Below, piece after piece: positions 44,893-53,735 of a DNA stretch of 64,000 nucleotides. Under the pieces are notes generated by a model. The model saw only the letters and a program-made list of their open reading frames with translations, searched no databases and was not told where the DNA came from. The stretch is taken from positions 310,001 to 374,000 of the forward strand of contig CAVYTO010000006.1 in assembly GCA_963771505.1 (NCBI GenBank), given 5' to 3'. The translations under genes were made by a program, and so were the position numbers. Position 1 is the first letter of the stretch; each line of letters opens with the position of its first letter. Source of the DNA: JAJPHW01 sp963771505 (GTDB lineage Bacteria > Acidobacteriota > Terriglobia > Terriglobales > Acidobacteriaceae).

Positions 44893-45804
44893 TCATTTCC
44901 ACAAATAGTAGAAACCCAGTTGCTGGTCCAAGATTTTCTCTTTGCTAGGCAGCCATTGAGAAACGTCCCCGAACAAGAGGTCGAATACCGTTCTCTTGTC
45001 TTTTTCCGGATGAACCAATGTGGGCTCACCTTTGATCCCGACGGCCTTGGCGGTGTCATCGACGGCAGTCTGATAGTCGCCTAATTGGTCAATCAGGTGT
45101 AGTCCCAGGGCTTGCTCGCCGGTCCAGACTCTGCCGTCGGCGATCGACTTAATGTCGGCCACATTGGCGTGGCGTCCATCAGCCACAGCTTGCACAAACT
45201 GCCCATACATATTGTCGATGAGCGATTGCAAGTACGCCCGCTCTTCTGGAGTCATCTCGCGCGAAGGGTCGCCAGTATCTTTAAATTTTCCTACAGTTAA
45301 TACTTCCGGTTTGAGCTTCGCCCATTTCAACAAGTCTCCGTAATTGACCCACTCGGAAATCACGCCAATCGACCCAACGACGCTGCCGTGGTCGGCGTAA
45401 ATCTTGTTTGTAGCGGAGGACACAAAATAGGCCCCGCTGGCTCCAACTGTGCTGATCGACGCTACGATCCGCTTCTTTTTCTCGTCGCGCACGCGCTTGA
45501 CTTCGCGGTAAATCTCTTCAGAAGCCGCCACGCCTCCGCCTGGTGAATTTACCCGAACGATGATGGCCTTGATCGAATCGTCGTCGGCAAATTTCTTGAG
45601 TTGTGGGACGATCACGCTGGAATCGAGGATTACGCCTTCGAGATCAACGACGCCAATCTTATCCCCAAAGGCCATCGCGGACGTAGGTTGTCCCGCGTGC
45701 ATGGTGAGATAGACCAGGCTGAAGACAGCGAGAACAAAGAGAAAGAAGACGCCCCCGCCGATTAAGACCCAGAGCCAAGTGCGTGAACGCTCGTTTTCTG
45801 CCAT
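44893..45804 (-). CDS. sppA: Signal peptide peptidase SppA
   Basis: The 303-residue membrane-anchored serine protease degrades cleaved signal peptides. It has an N-terminal helix (LWVLIGGGVFFLFVLAVFSL), the GVIL and VNSPGGGV motifs, a probable nucleophile S123 (VGASGAYF), GSVVGSIGVI, and a Lys in GKFKD (K173/K175) as general base. The length fits the short single-domain SppA type (Bacillus-like, about 335) rather than the 618-residue tandem E. coli type. Confidence 0.9.
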   Translation of the reverse strand: MAENERSRTWLWVLIGGGVFFLFVLAVFSLVYLTMHAGQPTSAMAFGDKIGVVDLEGVILDSSVIVPQLKKFADDDSIKAIIVRVNSPGGGVAASEEIYREVKRVRDEKKKRIVASISTVGASGAYFVSSATNKIYADHGSVVGSIGVISEWVNYGDLLKWAKLKPEVLTVGKFKDTGDPSREMTPEERAYLQSLIDNMYGQFVQAVADGRHANVADIKSIADGRVWTGEQALGLHLIDQLGDYQTAVDDTAKAVGIKGEPTLVHPEKDKRTVFDLLFGDVSQWLPSKEKILDQQLGFYYLWK

Positions 45805-45870
45805 ATGTGGCTGTAGTTTAGCACCGTGTGCTGCATCGCATGATCACGCCGCCTGAGGGTACTAGTCCGG

Positions 45871-46732
45871 TCAGGGAACGATGACGGTCAGTGTAGACGG
45901 TACGCAACTCATATTGATCGGAGTTTGGCAAACGTACTCTCCGTCTGCATACACGTCGCAAGGCGTTTCTGTTTCGATCAAAAAGTGCGGGGATTGGCAG
46001 TAACTCACTCCGCGAACCGACAAATGTTTGCCGGAATAAATCGTTGGAAAGTATGCAATGAGTCTTAGCTTATTCATTCGGGGAATGAGGCAGAGGTCGA
46101 GCAAGCCGTCGTCGGGACGAGCCCAAGGGGCGACCTGCATTCCTCCTCCGTAAAATTTCGTGTTCGAAAATACTGCGAGCGTAATGGGCTGGCGGTTGAA
46201 CTGGGCGCTATTCGCTTCGGCTGATTGTATGGTTGCCACCGGCGACGAAAAACCGAGCAAGGCTGAGGGAAGGCTCAACGCATAGCCGCCAGCCGCACGC
46301 GACCAGCGTGGCAGCAAGTTGGCGCGACGGGCGATTTCTCCGTCCAGGCCGATTCCCGCGGCGCAGCAGAAATATCGTTCGGAAACCGCCGAGGCTAAGC
46401 GGCCGAGGTCGATCCGGCGAGTGTTGTCCCGCGTGGACACGAAGTTCTTCCATGCGTCGAGTGCCACATTGACGCTGCGAAGCCCGAGGGCGCGAGCGAA
46501 ATCGTTGCCGCTGCCGAGCGGGACAATCAGTACGGGCAGTTGCAGCTCGACCAGCCGCGCGAGGTGACGGTGAATGGTTCCATCTCCGCCGAAAACAAGG
46601 ATTGCATCAGCGTCTTCGCGTATTGTCAGGCGGGCCGAAATTCCACTCGCCCGAACAGCATTTTTGGAATCGCGATGCGATGCGGACAGGAATGTCGAGT
46701 CCGAGAATCGCGGCCACGCGCACATTGGACAT
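45871..46732 (-). CDS. DagK/LCB5-family lipid kinase, N-terminus frameshifted
   Basis: The protein phosphorylates diacylglycerol or a similar lipid. Motifs GGDGTIHRHLA, VPLGSGNDFARALG and AAGIGLDGEIARRAN are intact, with C-terminal DVYADGEYVC. The uninterrupted frame starts at ATG 46725, but its first 36 residues are atypical. The ATG at 46732 in another frame encodes MSNVRVAAILGL and later FQKCCSGEWNFGPPDN, which fits the usual start of this family, until a stop at 46609. Removing one base near 46618 would join both parts (NT, then EDADAILVFGG). It is either a recent frameshift, a sequencing error, or a working N-truncated enzyme. Confidence 0.78.
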
Positions 46733-46742
46733 GAGACTACGA

Positions 46743-46761
46743 CGGCCCGGAGCGCGGGCCG
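46743..46761. other. GC-rich hairpin upstream of the lipid kinase
   Basis: CGGCCCG and CGGGCCG form a perfect 7-bp stem around a 5-base loop, 11 bases before the ATG at 46732 and 30 bases past the stop of the His-rich gene. No T-run follows on the minus strand. It may end or protect the upstream transcript or shield the kinase ribosome site. Confidence 0.4.
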
Positions 46762-46791
46762 GAGTCGCTACGTTCCCTCCCAACGATAGCG

Positions 46792-47025
46792 CTACTGTCT
46801 GGGCGCATCATTCGATCGGGACGAGTGATTGGAGTGATGGTGGTGGCGATGATGATGGCGATGTTTCGAGCGGGCTGTGCCGTCGTTCGCATGTCCCGCA
46901 CCATGAGTGGCAGGCCCCGGAGCTTCGGTGGTCGGGGTGTGCGATCCGTCGCGGGGCGCATCCTGCGTGAACGACAGAGTAGCGAATAACGATAGGGTGC
47001 AGAGAAGCACGAACAGTTTTTTCAT
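46792..47025 (-). CDS. Small secreted His-rich protein
   Basis: The 77-residue protein has a signal peptide (MKKLFVLLCTLSLFATLSFT) and a mature part rich in Thr/Pro/Gly and then His: KHRHHHRHHHHSNHSS near the C-terminus, with nine His in the core block. An AAGG-type ribosome site lies about nine bases upstream of the ATG. The His cluster could bind Zn, Ni or Cu in the periplasm; this is inference from composition only. It lies between tyrS and the lipid kinase on the same strand. Confidence 0.65.
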   Translation of the reverse strand: MKKLFVLLCTLSLFATLSFTQDAPRDGSHTPTTEAPGPATHGAGHANDGTARSKHRHHHRHHHHSNHSSRSNDAPRQ

Positions 47026-47103
47026 AAGAATGGCCTTTCCGGTAAGACATTCTAGCTCCGATCGGGAGTGTGGTGTGGTTCCGGGATCTAATCACGGGGA
47101 ACT

Positions 47104-48393
47104 TCAACCGTCGATGATTGCTTTTTTGACCTTCTTGCCAACTCTCAGGTCGAGCCTAACTGGGAATGCAGAAAAAGCGATAGCAAGGTGGGGGGCGGCG
47201 TAAACCTCGCCGCGAACTTCACCTTGTCGCAGCAACTCGACAGAAGACGCCTTCAGTTTTCTTCCTGCGTCAGTCGTCGAATCTGCCAGTCCACAAAGAA
47301 CTAGCATTCTGTCGAGTCGAATGGATATGAACCAGTCTGAACCAGGCGCAGGCGAATCGGACGCACGAATCTTATCGAAGGGAATCCGCGTTTCTTCGAC
47401 GTCATCCGGAATCGTCTCAGGAGACATCTCGCGTTGGCGTAGCTTGCCCCAATCTTCGGCGGCTTTGGCTGCGGCTTCGCCGGAGTGAAAGTCGGCTACG
47501 ATACGTCGGGCCAAATCTTTCTTAGCGTGCATGGGATGTGACTCACGCTTCATCTTTTCGATATCCTGCAATTGCACATCAGTCAGCAGTTCGTAATATC
47601 TCCACATCATTTCGTCGGAAATCGACATGAGCTTGCCATACATCTCCACGGGCGCTTCCTGAATGCCCACCGCGTTACCCAGTGACTTCGACATTTTATT
47701 TACGCCGTCGAGGCCTTCGAGAATCGGCATCGTCAGCACTACCTGCGAGGGCTGTCCGAAGCTGCGTTGCAGTTCACGCCCTACCAGCAGGTTGAATTTC
47801 TGGTCTGTACCGCCCAACTCGACATCTGCCTTGAGCGCGACCGAGTCATAACCCTGCGCGAGCGGATACAGCAACTCGTGCATCGCGATCGGCTTTTCTT
47901 CCTGAAAGCGTTTGTGAAAATCTTCACGTTCGAGCATTTGGGAGACGGTAAATTTGGCGGCCAGCCGAATCCAGTCGGCGGATGTGATTTTGTCGAACCA
48001 TTCACTGTTGAAGCGAGTCTCGGTCTTTTTCTCGTCGAGAATTTTGTAGACCTGGAGGAGATAAGTCTTCGCGTTTTGTAGGATTTCCTCCCGCGTCAGC
48101 GGAGGGCGCGTCGCGGAGCGGCCCGTGGGATCGCCAATCATCCCGGTAAAGTCTCCAATAAGAAAGATGACGGTATGTCCGAGATCCTGAAAATGTTTCA
48201 GCTTGCGCAACAGGACGGTGTGGCCGAGGTGGAGATCGGGCGCGGTCGGATCAAATCCCGCTTTCACCCGCAGCGGAATTCCCGAGGTGCGGGATTTCTC
48301 GAGCTTTGCTACCAAGTCGGACTCGCGGATGATTTCCGCAGAGCCTTTCTTGATGTAGGCGATCTGTTCTTCAACGGCAATGAAGTCCGGCAT
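47104..48393 (-). CDS. tyrS: Tyrosyl-tRNA synthetase
   Basis: The class I enzyme charges tRNA-Tyr. The 429 residues show the HIGH-type motif HLGH (55-58, in PTAPDLHLGHTVLL), the tRNA/ATP signature KMSKS (NKMSKSLGN, near 235), and a C-terminal S4 RNA-binding domain (ISIRLDRMLVLCGL, SSVELLRQGEV). Length and C-terminal layout fit the TyrZ-like subgroup. It ends about 80 bases before the His-rich gene, with no clear terminator. Confidence 0.96.
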   Translation of the reverse strand: MPDFIAVEEQIAYIKKGSAEIIRESDLVAKLEKSRTSGIPLRVKAGFDPTAPDLHLGHTVLLRKLKHFQDLGHTVIFLIGDFTGMIGDPTGRSATRPPLTREEILQNAKTYLLQVYKILDEKKTETRFNSEWFDKITSADWIRLAAKFTVSQMLEREDFHKRFQEEKPIAMHELLYPLAQGYDSVALKADVELGGTDQKFNLLVGRELQRSFGQPSQVVLTMPILEGLDGVNKMSKSLGNAVGIQEAPVEMYGKLMSISDEMMWRYYELLTDVQLQDIEKMKRESHPMHAKKDLARRIVADFHSGEAAAKAAEDWGKLRQREMSPETIPDDVEETRIPFDKIRASDSPAPGSDWFISIRLDRMLVLCGLADSTTDAGRKLKASSVELLRQGEVRGEVYAAPHLAIAFSAFPVRLDLRVGKKVKKAIIDG

Positions 48394-48452
48394 GAGAACC
48401 GATTATAAGCAATGATCCGCGCATGGTTGAGCCCGCTGTAGTTTCCACGAGG

Positions 48453-48479
48453 TAAAGAAGCAGATAACGATGCCGATAC
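48453..48479 (+). promoter_or_regulatory. FliA (sigma-28) promoter of the cheX-flgF operon
   Basis: TAAAGAAG (48453-48460), an 11-base spacer and GCCGATAC (48472-48479) match the enterobacterial FliA consensus TAAAGTTT-N11-GCCGATAA at 13 of 16 positions. Transcription would start near 48486, about 130 bases before the cheX-like gene. Confidence 0.75.
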
Positions 48480-48617
48480 ATTGAGGGAGCGGCTCTGTTG
48501 TTTGCCGGTTTCATTGGAGTTTTCTAAGAATAGTTCTGATCGCTAAGCGCTTCCTCAGAGATATCTAATCAATAGCGGATCCATGATGATCGCATCGAGC
48601 TTTCCTTGTTTTCGTAG

Positions 48618-49124
48618 GTGGTCGCGGATGGTCTCCGCGTGAGCGCCAAAGCTCAGACCGGCCGCATCGTGGCTCCCCTACCCGAATGGCTTCCCCAACT
48701 CGAACTGGCGGTGCGCGAGGTGTTTGAAATCATGGTCGACACTAAGGTGGTGCCCGCGACGCAGAAGGAGCCGGACACTTACGATTTCACCTCCATGGTC
48801 GGGCTCGCCGGCGATTTGTGCGGAATGGTGACGTTGTGTTGCAGCACAAAGTGCGCTACCGCGATCGCAGCAAAGATGTTGGGATCGGTTTCGAGCGACG
48901 CCGAAGAGCAGATGTGGGACGCGGTCGGCGAAGTGACCAACATGATCGCCGGAAATTTTAAAAACAAACTTCCAGGAATGAGTTCCCGTTGTTTGCTGAG
49001 CGTGCCCACCGTTATTACCGGCAGCAGCTACCACTGCCATTCGATGGCGGGTTCGGGTTCGCTGGAAGTTCATCTGAAGTTCGAAGAGCACCCAATCGAG
49101 GTGTCGCTCGAAGTCCACGCCTGA
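48618..49124 (+). CDS. cheX: CheX/CheC-family CheY phosphatase-like protein
   Basis: The 168-residue protein has the family helix motif DAVGEVTNMIAGNFKNKL, with the E-x2-N catalytic pair that inserts into the CheY~P active site. It also has typical strands GDLCGMVTLCC and GSLEVHLKFEEHPIEVSL. It should dephosphorylate CheY to reset the motor. The GTG at 48618 has a poor ribosome site and the first 15-20 residues look atypical, so a later start such as GTG 48639 is possible. It is the first gene after a FliA promoter and precedes flgF. Confidence 0.82.
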   Translation: MVADGLRVSAKAQTGRIVAPLPEWLPQLELAVREVFEIMVDTKVVPATQKEPDTYDFTSMVGLAGDLCGMVTLCCSTKCATAIAAKMLGSVSSDAEEQMWDAVGEVTNMIAGNFKNKLPGMSSRCLLSVPTVITGSSYHCHSMAGSGSLEVHLKFEEHPIEVSLEVHA

Positions 49125-49138
49125 GGGCCACGGCATCT

Positions 49139-49169
49139 TCTGCCGGCGCTCGCACGCTTGCCCGGCAGA
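49139..49169. other. Stem-loop between cheX and flgF
   Basis: TCTGCCGG and CCGGCAGA form a perfect 8-bp stem with a 15-base loop, just past the cheX-like stop. No T-run follows. It may adjust relative expression of cheX and the rod genes. Confidence 0.4.
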
Positions 49170-49287
49170 GTCTTCCTAGCTCCGCGATTCGGTGAAGCTT
49201 CAGGCTGCGAAGCTAAGGAATTTCAGAACTATCCTTCCCCTGGAGATTGGCTCCCCGCTTGCACTCTAATGTGCAACGGAGGGCTTC

Positions 49288-50019
49288 ATGGACAGCGGCT
49301 ATTACGCGGCATGCACTGGCCTTCGAGCACAGAACCTGGCGCTCGAAGTGATTGCCAACAATCTCGCCAACACCAGCACTGTCGGTTACCGCGGCGGACA
49401 GGAAGCCTTCCAGTCACTCATCGCCGCTGCTCCGCGCGAGCAATTGAGTGTGATGAACAACGCCATTAATGACTTCAATGTGCTGGGCGCGACCGGGGTC
49501 GATCTAAGTTCAGGCAGCCTGGAGCGCTCGGGCAATCCCTTGGATTTGGCGATCGAAGGCGAAGGGTTCTTCGCCGTAAGAACCGTTTCGGGGACCGCCT
49601 ATACGCGCAACGGAAGTTTTCAGATATCGGCATTAGGGCAGATCACGACCCAGAATGGCGACCCGGTATTGGGAGCAACCGGGCCAGTTACTGTTCCGAG
49701 CGGGGAAGTCTCGGTGAGTGCGGATGGGACGATTTCGGTCAAAGGTGCCGTCGTCGACAAACTGAGCATAGTGCATTTAACGCCCGGAACCGTGGAAGCA
49801 GTCGGCGCTGGGTATTACAGCGCTCCGCCCGATCAGGCCGCTCTCGAAATGGGGGCGCGAATCCGCCAGGGAATGCTTGAGGGTTCAAATGTTGAGGTGA
49901 CGAAAGCGGTGGCTGACCTGATCGTCGTGCAACGGCATGCCGAAATGTTGCAACGCGCTCTCTCGGTTTTCTATTCCGAATTCAACCAAATCGCCGCCAA
50001 CACGCTACCCAAGATCTAG
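49288..50019 (+). CDS. flgF: Flagellar basal-body rod protein FlgF
   Basis: The 243-residue protein belongs to the rod/hook family. It has the N-terminal SGYYAACTGLRAQNLALEVI and ANNLANTSTVGYRG motif, the core ERSGNPLDLAIEGEGFFAV, and a C-terminal SNVEVTKAVADLIVVQR helix. It precedes flgG and is shorter than FlgG, as expected of FlgF, the proximal rod protein. ATG 49288 has GGAGG six bases upstream. Confidence 0.93.
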   Translation: MDSGYYAACTGLRAQNLALEVIANNLANTSTVGYRGGQEAFQSLIAAAPREQLSVMNNAINDFNVLGATGVDLSSGSLERSGNPLDLAIEGEGFFAVRTVSGTAYTRNGSFQISALGQITTQNGDPVLGATGPVTVPSGEVSVSADGTISVKGAVVDKLSIVHLTPGTVEAVGAGYYSAPPDQAALEMGARIRQGMLEGSNVEVTKAVADLIVVQRHAEMLQRALSVFYSEFNQIAANTLPKI

Positions 50020-50045
50020 ACATCATCAACCGCAAGGAGAAACCC

Positions 50046-50837
50046 ATGTTGCGCGCGCTCTATACGGCAGCCAGTGGAATGTCCGCTCAAGAGACGAATC
50101 TCGACAACGTCGCCAACAATCTCGCCAACGCGAGCACCTCCGGTTTTCGCAAACGCCGTTTGCAGTTCGAAGACCTGATTTACCAGAACATACTGATGCC
50201 CGGTTCGGCGGCCACACAACAAACGACAATCGCCGCCGGATTACAGATCGGCTTGGGCACGCGTTCTGCCACCTCCGAGATCGTCCAGACCCAGGGCGAC
50301 TTCAGCGCCACCGGCAATCAACTCGACCTCGCGATTGAAGGCCAGGGATTTTTCCAGGTGACGTTGCCTACGGGCGAGACAGCCTACACCCGCAGTGGCG
50401 CATTTCAGATGGACTCCAGCGGGAATGTGGTGACGGCGGACGGCAACCCGATCGAGCCAACTATTACGGTGCCAGCCGGTTCGACCTCGCTCACGATCGG
50501 CAGCGACGGCACCGTCAGCGTGACTTTAGCGGGGCAAACGGCAGCGCAGCAGGTAGGCAATATCCAGTTGGCGCTGTTTCCTAATCCCGGCGGCCTCAAC
50601 AGCGTGGGCAACAACTTGTTCCTGGCCACCACGGCCTCGGGCGATCCGGTGGTGGGCACACCGGGAAGCAGCGAAGGCCTAGGTTCGATTCAGCAGGGAT
50701 ATCTCGAACAGTCAAACGTGGATGTGGTCGAGGAATTCGTGCAGATGATTGTTGCGCAACGCTCCTACGAAGCCAATTCGCGGGTGGTGCAAGCGGCCAG
50801 CGAAATGCTCCAAGGACTCAACAGCACGGCTCGATAG
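50046..50837 (+). CDS. flgG: Flagellar distal rod protein FlgG
   Basis: The 263 residues match FlgG closely (E. coli 260): LRALYTAASGMSAQETNLDN, ANASTSGFRKRR, the FlgG-specific segment FEDLIYQNILMPGS, TQGDFSATGNQLDLAIEGQG, and the C-terminal EQSNVDVVEEFVQMIVAQRS. It forms the distal rod through the P and L rings. It lies 26 bases downstream of flgF, with AAGGAG upstream. Confidence 0.97.
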   Translation: MLRALYTAASGMSAQETNLDNVANNLANASTSGFRKRRLQFEDLIYQNILMPGSAATQQTTIAAGLQIGLGTRSATSEIVQTQGDFSATGNQLDLAIEGQGFFQVTLPTGETAYTRSGAFQMDSSGNVVTADGNPIEPTITVPAGSTSLTIGSDGTVSVTLAGQTAAQQVGNIQLALFPNPGGLNSVGNNLFLATTASGDPVVGTPGSSEGLGSIQQGYLEQSNVDVVEEFVQMIVAQRSYEANSRVVQAASEMLQGLNSTAR

Positions 50838-50862
50838 AGATCGGAAGAGCCAGTTTCAGATC

Positions 50863-51444
50863 ATGAATCTAGCCGAACACTACGCGATCGCCAGACAGAT
50901 TCTCAAATTGCTGCTGCCGCTGGCGATTTGCTCCGCAAGTGCGCAAACCGTCGGGCGGGTTCCGATAGCCGAAGCTAGCGTGCGCCAAACAATCATTGCT
51001 TATCTGGCAAAATCCGGATGGCCAAGCGATTCGAAGCGGGATTTCGAGATGCGATGGCACGCGATGGCTGCAAATTCCTCCGATCATCTCAATGTGCTCT
51101 ATGCGCGCAAGGATGCGCGATGCCCGGTACTTGACTTCATTCTCGAATGTCAACCACGCAGCGCTTGTCTCGACTTTTGGGTATCGATCAAGTTTGACGG
51201 GGCGGCGCCAGCCCTGACGGCGGCTCACTCCCCGCTTAGTCGTTCCCCCGGACAGGTCCTGGCGCGCGCAGGCGGTTCCGCTCGGCTGACGATCGCCGAG
51301 CCGGGGATGCGATTGCAACTTGCGGTCGTCTGCCTAGAGAACGGAAGGCTCGAGCAAAAGATTCGCGTCCTCGACGCCAACAGTCACAGGGTGTTCTGGG
51401 CAGAAGTATCTGGCGAGAACGAGTTGCGGGCGAGATGGCAATGA
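50863..51444 (+). CDS. flgA: FlgA-like P-ring assembly chaperone
   Basis: The 193-residue secreted protein has a signal peptide (ILKLLLPLAICSASAQ) and a weakly conserved body ending in a SAF-like region (GQVLARAGGSARLTIAEPGM). FlgA helps FlgI assemble the P ring. The assignment relies on position between flgG and flgH and the C-terminal pattern. Internal Cys residues are unusual. ATG 50863 gives a proper signal peptide. Its end overlaps flgH by 10 bases. Confidence 0.72.
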   Translation: MNLAEHYAIARQILKLLLPLAICSASAQTVGRVPIAEASVRQTIIAYLAKSGWPSDSKRDFEMRWHAMAANSSDHLNVLYARKDARCPVLDFILECQPRSACLDFWVSIKFDGAAPALTAAHSPLSRSPGQVLARAGGSARLTIAEPGMRLQLAVVCLENGRLEQKIRVLDANSHRVFWAEVSGENELRARWQ

Positions 51445-52184
51445 GCGGCGGCCGCAGTCCAATCGATGCCCGGGTGAGGGGTTGGGCGGTGACAATTTTT
51501 GCCATCCTTGCTCTGCTTGGGCCGACGGCGCAAGCGAAGCGCGATGCCGGCAGTGCGCAAGAAAAGCTGATCCAGCGCGAGTCGCTCGTGAAATACGTGG
51601 AGCGAATGCGCCAGCAGGGGCCTGACCTGAAACCCGGAAGTCCGGGCAGCCTGTGGACCGATCAGGGCCGGTTTTCGGACCTGGCCGCTGACTACAAGGC
51701 GCTGCACGTGGGCGATTTGATCATGATCGTGGTTTCACAGGGCACCACCGCGAACAACGCCGCCAGCGTGGGCACCAATCGGACATTCAATGCCAGTTCG
51801 AGCATCACCGCCCTGGCTGCACACGCCAGCACCTCAGCCGTGCAGAACATCTTCTCTCCAAATTCGGCAGCAGCTCTTTCCGGGAAGTCGCAAGCATCGA
51901 CTACATCTACGTTGCAAACTACTTTGGCTGGACGGGTCGTGGCGCTGCTGCCTAGCGGTGTGATGGTCGTCGAGGCCGAACGCCAGCTGACCATGAACAA
52001 CGAAAAGCAAACGGTACTCGTGCGCGGTCTGGTTCGTCCGGGAGACGTGGCGCCGGATGGCAGCGTACCTTCAAACGACCTGGGCAATCTCGAACTGGAA
52101 TTGAAAGGCAAAGGGGTACTCAGCGACGGGGTGCGTCCGCCGAATGCGCTGGTACGCGGAATCCTGTGGCTTCTGGGATTCTGA
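51435..52184 (+). CDS. flgH: Flagellar L-ring protein FlgH, no lipobox cysteine
   Basis: The 249-residue protein forms the outer-membrane L ring. Characteristic blocks are GSLWTDQGRFSDLAADYKAL, HVGDLIMIVVSQGTTANNAA, and VEAERQLTMNNEKQTVLVRG with VRPGDV. FlgH is normally a lipoprotein with an N-terminal Cys after the signal sequence. Here the signal region reads ILALLGPTAQAKRDAG and the whole protein has no Cys, so lipidation is impossible. Starts at ATG 51435 or 51441, overlapping flgA. Confidence 0.94.
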   Translation: MAMSGGRSPIDARVRGWAVTIFAILALLGPTAQAKRDAGSAQEKLIQRESLVKYVERMRQQGPDLKPGSPGSLWTDQGRFSDLAADYKALHVGDLIMIVVSQGTTANNAASVGTNRTFNASSSITALAAHASTSAVQNIFSPNSAAALSGKSQASTTSTLQTTLAGRVVALLPSGVMVVEAERQLTMNNEKQTVLVRGLVRPGDVAPDGSVPSNDLGNLELELKGKGVLSDGVRPPNALVRGILWLLGF

Positions 52185-52190
52185 GCTGAC

Positions 52191-53327
52191 ATGAGCCTTA
52201 CGCAAGCGCGTTGGATCAGAGCCATGAGAAATTGGGAAGCACTGCTGCTGGGAATTTTTGTGTTCGCGGCAATCGCCGTTGCGGAAGATCCGGCCCATGC
52301 GGTGCCGATTCGCGATATTGCCAGCGTCGAGGGTGTACGGGACAACCCTGTGCTTGGCTATGGTGTCGTTGTCGGCCTCAAGGGCACCGGAGATAAGCAG
52401 CAGACTCTCTTTACGACCCAGAGCCTTGCCAACATCCTGCGGCGGATGGGGGTGCAGACCTCAGCCGGAACGATGATCGTAAAGAATGTCGCGGCGGTTT
52501 TTGTGACCGCCACGCTTCCGCCATTTTCAAGTCCTGGAACCCGGCTCGATGTGACAGTGTCGTCGGCGGGAGACGCGAAAAGCCTCGAAGGCGGAATGCT
52601 GCTATTGACGCCGCTCTACGGGCCCGATGGCGAAGTGTATGCGCAAGCGCAGGGGCCGCTGACATTAGGCGGTTACAGCGAAGGCGGAAAAACCAATGGA
52701 AAGCAAGTCAACCATCCGACGGTAGGGCGCATTCCCGGTGGAGGCCTCGTCGAGCGCAACAGTTCGGTTGATCTGCGCAAACTGGGCAAGCTCTCATTGC
52801 TGCTGGCGGACGAAAATTTCACGACTGCGCTGGCCGTAGCGCTCGCGGTGAATCAGGAATTCGGGCAGGCCATAGCGGTCGTGGTCGATGGGCGACGGGT
52901 GGAAGTCGACCCTTCGGGCGCGGAGAACCTTCCGGCAATGCTCGCGCGGATCGAGAACCTGAGTGTCGCCGTACATCGGCGGGCGAAGGTGGTGGTCAAT
53001 GAACGCACCGGCACGGTCGTGATGGGCAAAGAAGTACGCTTGGGTGCGGTGTCGATCCTGCACGGAAACCTGTCGATTGAGGTGACCACGCAATTGGAGG
53101 TGTCGCAGCCGAACCCGCTTTCCGGCGGTAAGACTGTGGTTACCCCATCGACTGCGATCAAAGCCGACGACGGGCCGGCGCGCCGCATTGAGCTGACCGA
53201 AGGGGCAAGCATCGAGCAACTGGTCAACGGATTGCAGAAAATCGGGGCGACGGCGCGAGACGTGATCGCGATTCTGCAGGCGATCAAGGCTGCGGGTGCG
53301 CTCGAAGCCGATCTGGAGGTGATCTGA
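52191..53327 (+). CDS. flgI: Flagellar P-ring protein FlgI
   Basis: The 378-residue protein forms the periplasmic P ring around the rod. After a signal peptide it has IRDIASVEGVRDNPVLGYGV, VGLKGTGDKQQTLFT, NVAAVFVTATLPPF and the C-terminal EGASIEQLVNGLQKIGATAR. An in-frame ATG at 52224 gives a more compact signal peptide and may be the true start. The stop overlaps the flgJ start (TGATG). Confidence 0.96.
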   Translation: MSLTQARWIRAMRNWEALLLGIFVFAAIAVAEDPAHAVPIRDIASVEGVRDNPVLGYGVVVGLKGTGDKQQTLFTTQSLANILRRMGVQTSAGTMIVKNVAAVFVTATLPPFSSPGTRLDVTVSSAGDAKSLEGGMLLLTPLYGPDGEVYAQAQGPLTLGGYSEGGKTNGKQVNHPTVGRIPGGGLVERNSSVDLRKLGKLSLLLADENFTTALAVALAVNQEFGQAIAVVVDGRRVEVDPSGAENLPAMLARIENLSVAVHRRAKVVVNERTGTVVMGKEVRLGAVSILHGNLSIEVTTQLEVSQPNPLSGGKTVVTPSTAIKADDGPARRIELTEGASIEQLVNGLQKIGATARDVIAILQAIKAAGALEADLEVI

Positions 53328-53662
53328 TGTTCGATATTCAGGCAAGCGGAAACGCAAGGCAGGGCGCCACCCCGGACCGCGACCCGCGGATCATGCGAGC
53401 GGCTCGCGAATTCGAATCACAACTGCTGGGATCACTGTTCTCGTCGCTCGAGAAGTCGTTCACCTCGCTTGACGGCGACGATCAAGGGACGGTCTTGAAC
53501 GCCGGGTCGGAAGATTATCAGGCGATGGGGATGCGAGCGCTCGCGGCCAAGCTAGCGGCGTCAGGCGGCCTGGGTATTGCGCAGATGATCTCCCGCGAGC
53601 TCGCGTCGAAGCAACCGGCAAACTCCTCGGGCGCAACCCTAAGTAGAGGAAGAAAAAACTAA
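53327..53662 (+). CDS. flgJ: FlgJ-like rod-binding protein (no muramidase domain)
   Basis: The 111-residue protein corresponds to the N-terminal rod-cap domain of FlgJ: RAAREFESQLLGSLFSSLEK, GSEDYQAMGMRALAAKLAAS and GGLGIAQMI. The peptidoglycan hydrolase domain of enterobacterial FlgJ (313 residues) is absent, so a separate lytic enzyme must open the wall. It starts at ATG 53327, overlapping the flgI stop. A FliA-like promoter begins at its stop codon. Confidence 0.88.
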   Translation: MFDIQASGNARQGATPDRDPRIMRAAREFESQLLGSLFSSLEKSFTSLDGDDQGTVLNAGSEDYQAMGMRALAAKLAASGGLGIAQMISRELASKQPANSSGATLSRGRKN

Positions 53663-53686
53663 GGTTCCCTGTCCGTTGGCCGATAT
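53660..53686 (+). promoter_or_regulatory. FliA promoter 1 upstream of flgM
   Basis: TAAGGTTC (53660-53667), an 11-base spacer and GCCGATAT (53679-53686) match the FliA consensus at 13 of 16 positions. The -35 element overlaps the flgJ stop codon. Confidence 0.65.
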
Positions 53687-53735
53687 GCGGATTAAGGTAT
53701 GGTTCCGGCCCGAATCCCCCGCAGTCCGGTACCAT

